DNA of 13,477 nucleotides from JAAUQA01 sp036351435 (GCA_036351435.1 JAZBPA010000211.1:1-13477), one strand, 5' to 3'. Positions 1 through 6,195 are shown, counted from the first letter of the stretch. Notes: a model not told the origin generated them from the letters alone. Program-made: numbers and translations.

Positions 1-307
1 AATTAAATATTTGATATTAAAAGTTTATTTAATATAAATAGATTGACCGAAAAGGTTTACTTTCTCGGACGAGCGCTGAAATGTTTGTCGAAATGATAAA
101 AAATTACACATATCCCGAGCGGACCCCAATTATAAGAAGAAAAGATATACAAGGGGCATTTATGGGCCACTCATAATAGAAAACATCGTTCAATTAGATG
201 CCGAGGACTTGAATGATTTGTCGTCTTCAGATTATTTAAAAGTGCCCCGTGAGTGTACCACGGATTTTATCAGCAATTTACTGTTTGAGCTAACTTACTG
301 ATTTACA
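1..307. other. AT-rich segment 3' of the tRNA cluster, no intact gene
   Basis: This stretch is clearly richer in A and T than the rest of the window and holds no convincing complete gene. On the plus strand one frame is open from about 35 to 176 (first ATG at 81) and a second, overlapping frame is open from 80 to the TGA at 299-301 with no ATG. Joined at about position 155 they would read as one continuous protein-like sequence, which could be the end of a decayed gene carrying a frameshift. I do not recognise the product. A weak stem (247-251 with 259-263) might end the tRNA transcript on the minus strand but lacks a good U tract. A position directly 3' of a tRNA gene is typical for integrated elements, but no integrase or attachment repeat is visible. 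Confidence 0.3.
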
Positions 308-394
308 TGGTGCCCAGGACCGGACTCGAACCGGTACAGCCATAAGGCCGGCAGATTTTAAGTCTGCTGCGTCTACCAATTCCGCCACCCGGGC
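308..394 (-). tRNA. leuZ: tRNA-Leu(UAA)
   Basis: The minus strand folds as a class II tRNA with a long variable arm. The acceptor GCCCGGG (388-394) pairs with CCTGGGC, including one G-U pair, and is followed by discriminator A and an encoded CCA (TGG at 308-310 on the plus strand). The anticodon loop reads CTTAAAA, giving anticodon UAA. It is the last of three tRNAs and matches leuZ of the E. coli glyW-cysT-leuZ cluster in both identity and position. Confidence 0.97.
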
Positions 395-400
395 AGGTGA

Positions 401-474
401 TGGAGGCTAGGGTCGGAATCGAACCGGCGTCCACGGCTTTGCAGGCCGCTGCATGACCACTCTGCCACCTAGCC
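401..474 (-). tRNA. cysT: tRNA-Cys(GCA)
   Basis: This is a 74-nucleotide cloverleaf on the minus strand. The acceptor GGCTAGG (468-474) pairs with CCTAGCC, with discriminator T and encoded CCA. The anticodon stem GGCCT/AAGCC region encloses GCA. It lies six bases before tRNA-Leu, so the two probably come from one precursor. It is the counterpart of E. coli cysT. An intrinsic terminator lies between it and the upstream tRNA-Gly, and no separate promoter is evident in the 55-base gap. Confidence 0.97.
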
Positions 475-494
475 TTGAAGATTGACTTGTCGAC

Positions 495-519
495 AAAAAA
501 ACCCCGAGAGCGGGGTTTT
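495..519 (-). terminator. Intrinsic terminator between tRNA-Gly and tRNA-Cys
   Basis: On the minus strand a CCCCG/CGGGG stem with a CTCT loop (502-515) is extended by A-U pairs and followed by seven Ts (501-495). This is a textbook rho-independent terminator, placed after tRNA-Gly but before tRNA-Cys and tRNA-Leu. It would end or reduce transcription in the middle of a cluster that is normally co-transcribed. The plus strand also carries a shorter T run, so the hairpin may work in both directions. Confidence 0.8.
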
Positions 520-529
520 CCAGGGAAAC

Positions 530-605
<76 letters not shown>

Positions 606-618
606 TAACAAGCGATAG

Positions 619-647
619 AATATAGCGTTCATGGCTGGCAACGTCAA
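619..647 (-). promoter_or_regulatory. Sigma-70-type promoter of the tRNA cluster
   Basis: On the minus strand a TTGACG -35 box (642-647) and a TATATT -10 box (619-624) are separated by exactly 17 bases. Each hexamer matches the consensus at five of six positions. The TGA of the -35 box is the stop codon of pgsA. Transcription would start near 612, a few bases before the mature tRNA-Gly 5' end. Confidence 0.7.
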
Positions 648-1210
648 GCGTCGGTTTGCTCTTTAACCACCGGCCAAGCGGCCATCAAATAGACCACCAT
701 AGACCACAACGTTAACCCAGCAGCGACGAACAACAAGCCTAAACCGACTTCGAGGGTCGGAAAGTCGCCTATCGGTTTACGATACAACAACAGGATGAGT
801 GCTCCCATCTGCGCGGTAGTTTTCAGTTTGCCCAGCATGGAAACAGCCACTTTACCGCTACTGCCCAACTGCGCCATCCACTCCCGCAGCGCTGAGATAG
901 TAATCTCACGGCCGATAATGATGAACGCCGCAATTGCCATCCATGGAGTGTGGATGGCTTGTACTAATAACACTAACGCAACGACCACGATCAACTTGTC
1001 GGCAACCGGATCGAGAAAAGCACCGAACGCAGAAGTTTGTTGCAGACGCCGCGCCAGATAACCATCCAGCCAGTCAGTGATTGCAGCAGTAGTGAACAAT
1101 AATGTACAGACCTCATTCGACCACGTGACAGGCAAGAAGAACACCCCCACTAACAACGGGATCACGAGGATACGTAACAAGGTGAACAAGGTAGGTAGGT
1201 TAAAGGGCAT
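644..1210 (-). CDS. pgsA: CDP-diacylglycerol--glycerol-3-phosphate 3-phosphatidyltransferase
   Basis: PgsA makes phosphatidylglycerophosphate from CDP-diacylglycerol and glycerol-3-phosphate in the inner membrane, the committed step to phosphatidylglycerol and cardiolipin. The 188-residue protein has the family length and the typical N-terminus MPFNLPTLFTLLRI. It contains the full CDP-alcohol phosphotransferase signature at residues 46-71 (D46, D49-G50, A53-R54, G63, D67, D71). Several hydrophobic segments follow, as expected for a polytopic enzyme. Its ATG lies five bases after the uvrC stop, so the two genes are probably co-transcribed and may be translationally coupled, because no strong ribosome binding site is visible. 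The stop codon lies inside the -35 box of the tRNA promoter. Confidence 0.96.
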   Translation of the reverse strand: MPFNLPTLFTLLRILVIPLLVGVFFLPVTWSNEVCTLLFTTAAITDWLDGYLARRLQQTSAFGAFLDPVADKLIVVVALVLLVQAIHTPWMAIAAFIIIGREITISALREWMAQLGSSGKVAVSMLGKLKTTAQMGALILLLYRKPIGDFPTLEVGLGLLFVAAGLTLWSMVVYLMAAWPVVKEQTDA

Positions 1211-1215
1211 ACCCG

Positions 1216-3039
1216 CTATCGGTCTTGGCCGTGGAAAAAAATATAAATACGCTGTGCTAATTCTGTGTTGATGCCTTCCACCCGCGCAATATCCTCAACG
1301 CCCGCCCGTGAAAGTTGTTGCAAACCGCCGAATTGTTTAAGTAAGGCTTGGCGTCGTTTGCGACCCACTCCGCTAATGCCTTCCAGCGTCGAGATTGTGC
1401 GCTTTTTCTCGCGCCGCTTGCGGTGGCCGGTTATCGCAAATCGGTGGGCCTCATCACGAAGTTGTTGGATCAGGTGTAATGCTGCCGAATCTACAGGCAA
1501 TATAAGCGGTGCTTCGCTCCCGGACAAGTGCAATACTTCTAAACCGGGTTTGCGATCAACGCCCTTGGCGATACCAATAATCCGAATATCAGTCACTTGT
1601 AATTCTTCCAGAACCTGCTCTGCCTGAGCCATTTGGCCTTTACCGCCATCAATGAATAGAATATCCGGCAACCGCCCCTCCCCCTCGCGCAAGCGCTTAT
1701 AGCGTCGCGTCAGGGCTTGGTTCAGCGCTCCGTAATCATCACCCCCGGTGACACCTTCGATGTTATAGCGGCGATAATCCGTTTTGTGCGGCCCTTCCGT
1801 AGTAAATACCACGCAAGAGGCGACCGTGGCTTCACCTTGAGTATGACTGATATCGAAGCATTCCAGCCGGGACAGGGCAAAATCTAATTTCAGGGCGTCC
1901 TGTAGAGCCTCGAAGCGATGGTGCATACCGAGCCGACTGGACAGTTGCGCGGTAAGCGTATGTTCGGCATTACGCTGTGCCATCGCTAACCAACGGGCAC
2001 GTTCACCGCGTACCCGGGCGGTAATAGTGACTCGATGTCCGGACCGTTCGCTGAGCACTTGCATTAACCAGTCTTTCTCCTCAGGTTCACGATTGACTAA
2101 AATCTCCTCCGGTACCGCTTTGTCCAAATAATATTGCGTCAGAAACGCACTCAGCACCTGATCAGTTTCTTCCTGTTCATGAATTTGCGGAAAGAAATGC
2201 TTATTCCCCAGTAAGCGGCCGTCGCGGAAGAAAAATACCTGCACACAGGCTATACCCCCCTGGACAGCGCAGGCTACAACATCCAGATTACCCGCCGCAC
2301 CGCTGACGTATTGCCGCTCTTGAATTTGGCGCAGTTGGGCGATTTGGTCACGGTATACGGCAGCCTGTTCGAATTCCAGGTGAGCCGAAGCCGCTTCCAT
2401 ACGCTCAACCAATTGGTCAGTCACCTGTCCACTTTTGCCATCCAAAAACAGCACAGCGTGTCGCACATCGCGTTGATAGTCCTCGTCACTGATCATCCCA
2501 GTGCACGGTGCGCTGCAGCGTTTGATCTGATATTGCAGGCAAGGACGACTGCGATTGCTGAAGAAAATGTTGTCGCACTGCCGCAGTCGAAATATTTTCT
2601 GTAGCAAGGTCAGTGTATCGTGCACGGCGGCGGCATTGGGATAAGGGCCAAAATAACGCCCAGGTTCCTGCTTAGCGCCCCGATGAAAGGCTAAGCGGGG
2701 GTAAGTTTGCTGAGAGAGATAAATATAGGGATAACCCTTATCATCCCGCAGTAACACGTTATAGCGGGGTTTAAATTCCTTAATTTGATTACTTTCCAGA
2801 ATTAACGCTTCAGCTTCAGTGTGGGTAACGGTGACCTCAATGGCTTGGATGTGTGAGACCAAACTACGGACCTTGGCCGACGTCTGGTTAGTGCGAAAAT
2901 AACTGGAAACCCGCCGTTTGAGGTTGCGTGCTTTACCGACGTAGAGCACCTTTCCCTGTGCATCAAGCATTCGGTAGACACCCGGTAATGACGTGAGACT
3001 TTTGAGAAAATCCTTAGCGTCAAAAGGGCTTGAAACCAT
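1216..3039 (-). CDS. uvrC: Excinuclease ABC subunit C
   Basis: UvrC makes both incisions around a DNA lesion after UvrAB has loaded, in nucleotide excision repair. From the chosen start (MVSSPFDAKDFLK) the protein is 607 residues, close to E. coli UvrC. It shows a GIY-YIG nuclease domain near residues 16-95 (GVY, then YVGKAR), then a cysteine set spaced C-x11-C-x7-C-x3-C that matches the reported [4Fe-4S] site of UvrC. A UVR motif for UvrB contact lies near residues 205-240. The RNase H-like C-terminal nuclease (ECFDISHT, FIDGGKGQ, DEAHRFA) and tandem helix-hairpin-helix motifs follow at the end. The frame is open upstream to 3300, but that part overlaps bfr coding sequence and does not look like UvrC. 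An ATG at 3096 would add 19 residues. Neither start has a clear ribosome binding site, so the start is the least certain part. Confidence 0.94.
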   Translation of the reverse strand: MVSSPFDAKDFLKSLTSLPGVYRMLDAQGKVLYVGKARNLKRRVSSYFRTNQTSAKVRSLVSHIQAIEVTVTHTEAEALILESNQIKEFKPRYNVLLRDDKGYPYIYLSQQTYPRLAFHRGAKQEPGRYFGPYPNAAAVHDTLTLLQKIFRLRQCDNIFFSNRSRPCLQYQIKRCSAPCTGMISDEDYQRDVRHAVLFLDGKSGQVTDQLVERMEAASAHLEFEQAAVYRDQIAQLRQIQERQYVSGAAGNLDVVACAVQGGIACVQVFFFRDGRLLGNKHFFPQIHEQEETDQVLSAFLTQYYLDKAVPEEILVNREPEEKDWLMQVLSERSGHRVTITARVRGERARWLAMAQRNAEHTLTAQLSSRLGMHHRFEALQDALKLDFALSRLECFDISHTQGEATVASCVVFTTEGPHKTDYRRYNIEGVTGGDDYGALNQALTRRYKRLREGEGRLPDILFIDGGKGQMAQAEQVLEELQVTDIRIIGIAKGVDRKPGLEVLHLSGSEAPLILPVDSAALHLIQQLRDEAHRFAITGHRKRREKKRTISTLEGISGVGRKRRQALLKQFGGLQQLSRAGVEDIARVEGINTELAQRIYIFFHGQDR

Positions 3040-3101
3040 GATACTAAAACGCTGCGATAACTCGGTTGAATGGTGTGGCTGGGTATTTCGGGGCATGAAG
3101 T

Positions 3102-3130
3102 GGGGGATACCCTCAGTCAGGTTATCCCCC
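3102..3130 (-). repeat. Stem-loop between bfr and uvrC
   Basis: An inverted repeat has 11-base arms (3102-3112 and 3120-3130) with one mismatch and a seven-base loop. It would form a very stable hairpin in the minus-strand transcript. No U run follows, so it is not a classic terminator. It ends six bases before the alternative uvrC ATG at 3096. It could stabilise the bfr message at its 3' end, attenuate read-through into uvrC, or hide that start. Confidence 0.55.
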
Positions 3131-3155
3131 CGCTCTGTCCAGGATAATAGCCGAA

Positions 3156-3620
3156 CTAGAGTTGCGACTGCTGGTAGTTTTGCAAGCCTACCCGGTCGAT
3201 CATTTCCAATTGGGTCTCCAGCCAATCGATATGCTCTTCCTCGCTGGCTAAAATCGCCGCGAACAGATCGCGACTGACATGATCGCCGCTGGACTGACAA
3301 TAGCTGACCGCTTCTTTGTATAACGGGTGCGCGTCATGTTCCAACATCAGGTCGCACTTCAGTATCTCCTGTACATTTTCACCGATGTGCAATTTGCCAA
3401 GATCTTGCAGATTGGGTAAGCCCTCCAAGAATAAGATACGTTGAATGAGCGTATCGGCATGTTTCATTTCATCGATGGATTCTTCGTATTCATGTGTGGA
3501 CAGTTTCGTTAAACCCCAGTTTTCTAGCATCCGTGCATGCAGAAAATATTGATTGATCGAGGTTAACTCGCTTCTCAGTGCCCGGTTGAGATACTCGATG
3601 ACCTTAGCGTCACCCTTCAT
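3156..3620 (-). CDS. bfr: Bacterioferritin (haem-binding iron storage protein)
   Basis: Bacterioferritin oxidises Fe(II) at a di-iron centre and stores the mineral inside a 24-subunit cytoplasmic shell. The 154-residue protein starts MKGDAKVIEYLN and aligns along its length with E. coli Bfr. All ferroxidase ligands are present (E18, E51, H54, E94, E127, H130), as is M52, the axial haem ligand that binds haem between paired subunits. An AGAGGA ribosome binding site lies at a good distance from the ATG. The gene is divergent from an Irr/Fur-type regulator, with a Fur-box-like palindrome between them, and near bfd, so iron-dependent control is likely. It reads toward uvrC with a stable hairpin in the gap. 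The product ends four residues short of the E. coli protein, which is unimportant. Confidence 0.97.
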   Translation of the reverse strand: MKGDAKVIEYLNRALRSELTSINQYFLHARMLENWGLTKLSTHEYEESIDEMKHADTLIQRILFLEGLPNLQDLGKLHIGENVQEILKCDLMLEHDAHPLYKEAVSYCQSSGDHVSRDLFAAILASEEEHIDWLETQLEMIDRVGLQNYQQSQL

Positions 3621-3734
3621 CGTGTTTTCCTCTCTGTGCTGTGGTAGAGTGAATCGAGATGTGATTTGGATTGAGTCTAAGTCTCTAGTGTAACATTCTT
3701 GTCGACGGCTGCTCTAACATCTTATATTTATTGC

Positions 3735-3762
3735 TTGAATAACAAATAATAATCATTATTAT
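3735..3762 (+). promoter_or_regulatory. Fur-box-like palindrome overlapping a promoter, bfr/regulator spacer
   Basis: A perfect 17-base palindrome, ATAATAATCATTATTAT (3746-3762), matches the classical 19-base Fur box at about 14 positions when aligned by eye. On the plus strand it overlaps a possible promoter: TTGAAT at 3735-3740 and TATTAT at 3757-3762, with a 16-base spacer. It lies 126 bases from the bfr start and 99 bases from the regulator start, so a bound Fur or Irr protein could control the regulator directly and perhaps bfr. On the minus strand a TATAAG hexamer at 3721-3726 may be the bfr -10 box, with a poor -35. Confidence 0.6.
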
Positions 3763-3860
3763 CTGGGGCTAGGAATTCTTGTAATTTCCGAAGATGTGCC
3801 AAGCGCAACCCCGAGTCTCAATAACCGTCAAACCAAGGCAGTGTATAGGGCAGCCCATTC

Positions 3861-4331
3861 ATGAGGCCAACGACAGCACAGCAAACCCTCTCCATAACGG
3901 CGATCGCTGAGCGCTTAAAGCACTGCGGTATAGCCGCGACGAGGCAACGTTTGCGTATTGCCAAGGCACTGTTCGAACACGGTGGTCATCCTTCGGCGCA
4001 GGATTTATATCAACAGGTTAATCACCAACAGCGCACTGTATGCCGTGCAACGATTTATAACACGCTTAATTTGTTTGTTGACAAAGGGTTGATTCAAGAA
4101 GTTTCAGTCGATTCCAGCCAGACCTTTTATGATGGCAATATTGACCCGCATCACCATATTTTTAACGTAGATACTGGGGAATTGCTGGATGTCGAGCCTT
4201 CGACAGTGAGCTTCAAGGAGTTACCGCCCTTACCAAAGGGTACGCGGCAGGAAGACATCACCCTGATAATCCGGGTGCGTAATGTACAAGATAAACGTTG
4301 GATTGCAGCGGAAGAGAAAACGCTGCAGTAA
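3861..4331 (+). CDS. Fur-superfamily transcriptional regulator, Irr-like
   Basis: This 156-residue cytoplasmic DNA-binding protein has the Fur layout: an N-terminal winged helix (ATRQRLRIAKALF near 26-38, recognition helix region CRATIYNTLNLF at 61-72) and a C-terminal dimerisation part. The segment FYDGNIDPHHHIF (89-101) with three consecutive histidines resembles Irr, the haem- and iron-responsive branch, more than Fur, which usually has HHDH. The C-terminal CxxC zinc-binding pairs of typical Fur and PerR are absent; the only cysteines are C22 and C61. No classical haem regulatory GCP motif is seen. Context supports an iron role: it is divergent from bfr and convergent with bfd. The start at 3861 has an AGGG about ten bases upstream. 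Fur-family membership is certain; the Irr assignment is a motif-based inference. Confidence 0.85.
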   Translation: MRPTTAQQTLSITAIAERLKHCGIAATRQRLRIAKALFEHGGHPSAQDLYQQVNHQQRTVCRATIYNTLNLFVDKGLIQEVSVDSSQTFYDGNIDPHHHIFNVDTGELLDVEPSTVSFKELPPLPKGTRQEDITLIIRVRNVQDKRWIAAEEKTLQ

Positions 4332-4369
4332 AATCAGTCAATAGATAAGGCAGATAAGCGAGCGAGTGC

Positions 4370-4582
4370 CTAAGCAATCGTCATTGGAGCTAGGGGAAGG
4401 TCGTAAGTATCGTCACTAACGCTCTGCGTTTCCCGTAGCAGGCTATGAACCTGGGGCGCACATTTGCCGCAACCCGTACAAACGCCTAATTCCCGCTGCA
4501 ACACCCGAAACTGAGTAGCACCTTCCCGAATAGCCTGGCGAATTTGGCGGTCTGACACCGCTTTACAGACACAGACATACAT
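4370..4582 (-). CDS. bfd: Bacterioferritin-associated ferredoxin
   Basis: Bfd carries a [2Fe-2S] cluster and passes electrons to the haem of bacterioferritin so that stored iron is reduced and released. The 70-residue protein begins MYVCVC and has cysteines at 4, 6, 38 and 41, the expected cluster ligands. An additional C35 gives the local pattern CTGCGKC. The length fits the family (about 64-75 residues). The gene points toward the Irr-like regulator (convergent) and is divergent from nadC. A promoter with overlapping Fur-type and Irr-type operator sequences lies about 40-70 bases upstream. Such control would make Bfd when iron is short, the opposite need to Bfr. Confidence 0.95.
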   Translation of the reverse strand: MYVCVCKAVSDRQIRQAIREGATQFRVLQRELGVCTGCGKCAPQVHSLLRETQSVSDDTYDLPLAPMTIA

Positions 4583-4621
4583 GGTTAATGTACCTTTGCA
4601 TTCAGCATAATCGTACAGCCT

Positions 4622-4651
4622 ACTTTAGTTCTAAATAAGAATGATTGTCAA
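4622..4651 (-). promoter_or_regulatory. bfd promoter
   Basis: On the minus strand a perfect TTGACA (4646-4651) is followed after 18 bases by TAAAGT (4622-4627), which matches the -10 consensus at four of six positions. Transcription would begin near 4615, giving a leader of about 33 bases before the bfd ATG. The promoter is fully overlapped by the operator-like sequences listed separately. Confidence 0.6.
4624..4650. promoter_or_regulatory. Adjacent ICE-like and Fur-like operators on the bfd promoter
   Basis: Two symmetric elements lie back to back. TTTAGTTCTAAA (4624-4635) is a 5-2-5 palindrome that contains TTCTAAA, one complete half of the iron control element bound by Irr in alphaproteobacteria, although the whole site is shorter than the usual element. 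Next to it, TAAGAAT, G, ATTGTCA (4636-4650) is a 7-1-7 Fur-type inverted repeat with five of seven positions paired. The first covers the -10 box and the second covers the spacer and -35. Repression of bfd in iron-replete cells is the simplest reading. The nadC start is only 14 bases away on the other side. Confidence 0.5.
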
Positions 4652-4663
4652 TACGCTTTATCC

Positions 4664-5533
4664 ATGCCGATGATTTCCGAACGCTCTCAAGTCCCCGATC
4701 CAACCAATGCAGTCTCCCTAGCCTTGGCCGAAGATATCGGCAGCGGCGATCTAACCGCTGCGCTGGTACCCGAACAAACCCTTGCCGAAGCGACGGTAAT
4801 CAGCCGTGAGACAGCGATATTATGTGGTATTGCTTGGTTCGACGAGGTTTTTCGTCAATTAAATCAGCACATCGAAATTGTGTGGCAGACGCAAGACGGT
4901 TTCCGTGTAGAACCCGAGCAATTGTTATGCACCATACGAGGCAAAGCTCGCGATTTGCTGAGCGGAGAACGCACCGCACTGAATTTTTTACAGTCGCTGT
5001 CCGGCACTGCGACTCTGGCAGGGCGTTATGCGGCAGCGGTTGCGGGCACGAAGGCGGTGATTCTAGACACCCGGAAAACCCTGCCCGGCCTAAGACAAGC
5101 GCAGAAATATGCGGTACGCTGCGGCGGCTGTCAGAATCACCGCCAGGGTTTGTTCGATGCCTTTTTAATCAAGGAAAATCATATCCTCGCAGCTGGTTCC
5201 ATTGCTGAAGCTGTTAGGCAAGCCAGACATCTACGCTCAGATGTCAAACTAGAAGTCGAAGTCGAAAACTTAGCAGAGCTGGAAGAGGCTCTTGCAGCCC
5301 GGCCCGATATCGTCATGTTAGATAATTTTTCTTTAACGACAATGCGCGAGGCCGTCGCCCGAGTGCAGGGTCAAGTCAGGCTGGAGGCATCAGGTAATGT
5401 TAATTTGGATACGGTCCGGGATATAGCAGAAACCGGGATAGACTATATTTCGGTGGGTAGCCTAACCAAAGATCTCAAAGCCATCGATTTATCGATGCGT
5501 TTCAAACAGTTGCAAGAACATCATGCAAAATAA
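4664..5533 (+). CDS. nadC: Nicotinate-nucleotide pyrophosphorylase (quinolinate phosphoribosyltransferase)
   Basis: NadC converts quinolinate and PRPP to nicotinate mononucleotide with release of CO2, the third step of de novo NAD synthesis, in the cytosol. The 289-residue length is typical. The substrate-binding core is plain: LDTRKTLPGLRQAQKYAVRC, then GGCQNHR and FLIKENHI. The barrel end is also typical, with MLDNF, EASGNVN and YISVGSLTKD. The usual CGGG before NHR is CGGC here. Start codons at 4664 and 4670 are both possible; neither has a clear ribosome binding site. I chose the upstream one, which adds only two residues. The gene is divergent from bfd and shares its short control region, so the Fur-type operator could also touch nadC. 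It is alone; no nadA or nadB is in the window. Confidence 0.96.
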   Translation: MPMISERSQVPDPTNAVSLALAEDIGSGDLTAALVPEQTLAEATVISRETAILCGIAWFDEVFRQLNQHIEIVWQTQDGFRVEPEQLLCTIRGKARDLLSGERTALNFLQSLSGTATLAGRYAAAVAGTKAVILDTRKTLPGLRQAQKYAVRCGGCQNHRQGLFDAFLIKENHILAAGSIAEAVRQARHLRSDVKLEVEVENLAELEEALAARPDIVMLDNFSLTTMREAVARVQGQVRLEASGNVNLDTVRDIAETGIDYISVGSLTKDLKAIDLSMRFKQLQEHHAK

Positions 5534-5559
5534 AACAGTTTGGAACAATATCGTGATTA

Positions 5560-5591
5560 GCTGCAACCGCTGACCGGCGATTGCAGCGGTT
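5560..5591. terminator. Hairpin between convergent nadC and PAS gene
   Basis: Two mutually exclusive stems share this sequence: GCTGCAA (5560-5566) with TTGCAGC (5581-5587), and AACCGCTG (5565-5572) with CAGCGGTT (5584-5591). The location between two convergent stop codons suggests a shared terminator. Neither strand has a strong T run, so efficiency as an intrinsic terminator is doubtful. Confidence 0.4.
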
Positions 5592-5608
5592 ATAAATTTG
5601 ACTTTCAG

Positions 5609-6013
5609 TTATTGCGTTGGGCTGATGTCACGTTGCACAGCCACATGATGAGTCACTGAACCGTGTTGATCCCGGATGGGAAACACCTTCCATTCGATCA
5701 TAAACTCAGAGCCGTCTTTGCGGTAATTAATAGTTTTACCGTGGAAGTCGCTGCCAGCCTTTAGATTTTCCCTCAATTCGTCGAGCACCGCCTGATCAGT
5801 CTTAGCACCTTGCATGAAGCGCGGTGTTTTTCCGATGACTTCTTCGGGCGTGAATCCTGTCATATCAGTGAATGCATTATTGACGAATACGATCTTGTTT
5901 CCTTCTGAGTGAATTTCACCTTCAGTGACCATGATGGAGTGAAAAGCCTGTGCGGCCGCTGTTTCAAAGGCACGTGCCGCTAAATCACTGTCGGTTGCTG
6001 AAAGAGTATTCAT
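5609..6013 (-). CDS. Stand-alone PAS protein, LOV-like without the photoactive cysteine
   Basis: The 134-residue protein is one PAS domain (about 27-131) after a short helical N-terminus, with no output domain, signal peptide or membrane segment. It therefore probably acts by contacting a partner in the cytoplasm. It resembles LOV flavin-binding domains closely: IVFVNNAFTDMTGF, EEVIGKTPRFMQG, NYRKDGSEF, PIRD and VAVQRDI all fall in the LOV order. In LOV photoreceptors the GXNCRFLQ motif holds the cysteine that bonds to the flavin; here the same place reads GKTPRFMQG, with proline instead of cysteine. A covalent photocycle is therefore impossible, although binding of FAD, FMN or another ligand remains open. 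A GGGGG ribosome binding site precedes the ATG. No promoter is evident directly upstream; transcription may come from read-through past the terminator of the small membrane gene. Confidence 0.88.
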   Translation of the reverse strand: MNTLSATDSDLAARAFETAAAQAFHSIMVTEGEIHSEGNKIVFVNNAFTDMTGFTPEEVIGKTPRFMQGAKTDQAVLDELRENLKAGSDFHGKTINYRKDGSEFMIEWKVFPIRDQHGSVTHHVAVQRDISPTQ

Positions 6014-6048
6014 TGTTTTGCCCCCATAAGTAAAAGTGAATCAAGGCT

Positions 6049-6088
6049 AAAAAAACCCCTCGGAGTAGGTGCTGTGCGTTCCGAGGGG
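6049..6088 (-). terminator. Intrinsic terminator between the small membrane gene and the PAS gene
   Basis: On the minus strand a nine-base perfect stem, TCCGAGGGG paired across a 15-base loop (6056-6064 with 6080-6088), is followed by seven Ts (6055-6049). It begins 11 bases after the stop of the 31-residue gene and ends about 35 bases before the PAS gene. It should end most transcripts after the small gene and let only part of them reach the PAS gene. Confidence 0.85.
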
Positions 6089-6099
6089 AGAGGAGGAAG

Positions 6100-6195
6100 T
6101 CAAGAAATCGATAGTACGATGGCTGCCGCCACCAATAATACCAGTGGGGTGTAAACCAGAGCTGGGATGAATTCGGCGATGTCTAGCTTTTTCAT
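6100..6195 (-). CDS. 31-residue single-pass membrane peptide, unknown function
   Basis: I do not recognise this gene. The product MKKLDIAEFIPALVYTPLVL continues with a hydrophobic run and ends SIS. Two lysines and acidic D5 and E8 at the N-terminus are followed by one predicted membrane helix (about 10-30) containing P11 and P17. Support for a real gene is good despite its size: an AGAGGAA ribosome binding site lies seven bases before the ATG, a TTGACA/TATTGT promoter with a 17-base spacer lies upstream, and an intrinsic terminator follows directly. The size is in the range of small subunits that stabilise larger membrane complexes. The PAS gene follows on the same strand after the terminator. 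A longer frame upstream to 6327 has no supporting signals and would cross the promoter. Confidence 0.72.
   Translation of the reverse strand: MKKLDIAEFIPALVYTPLVLLVAAAIVLSIS

Noticed and set aside
3040..3300. N-terminal extension of UvrC by 87 residues
   Set aside because: It overlaps bfr coding sequence in another frame, does not resemble UvrC, and crosses the bfr-uvrC hairpin; UvrC homology begins at 3039.
5609..6013. Calling the PAS protein a blue-light LOV photoreceptor
   Set aside because: The cysteine needed for the flavin adduct is replaced by proline.
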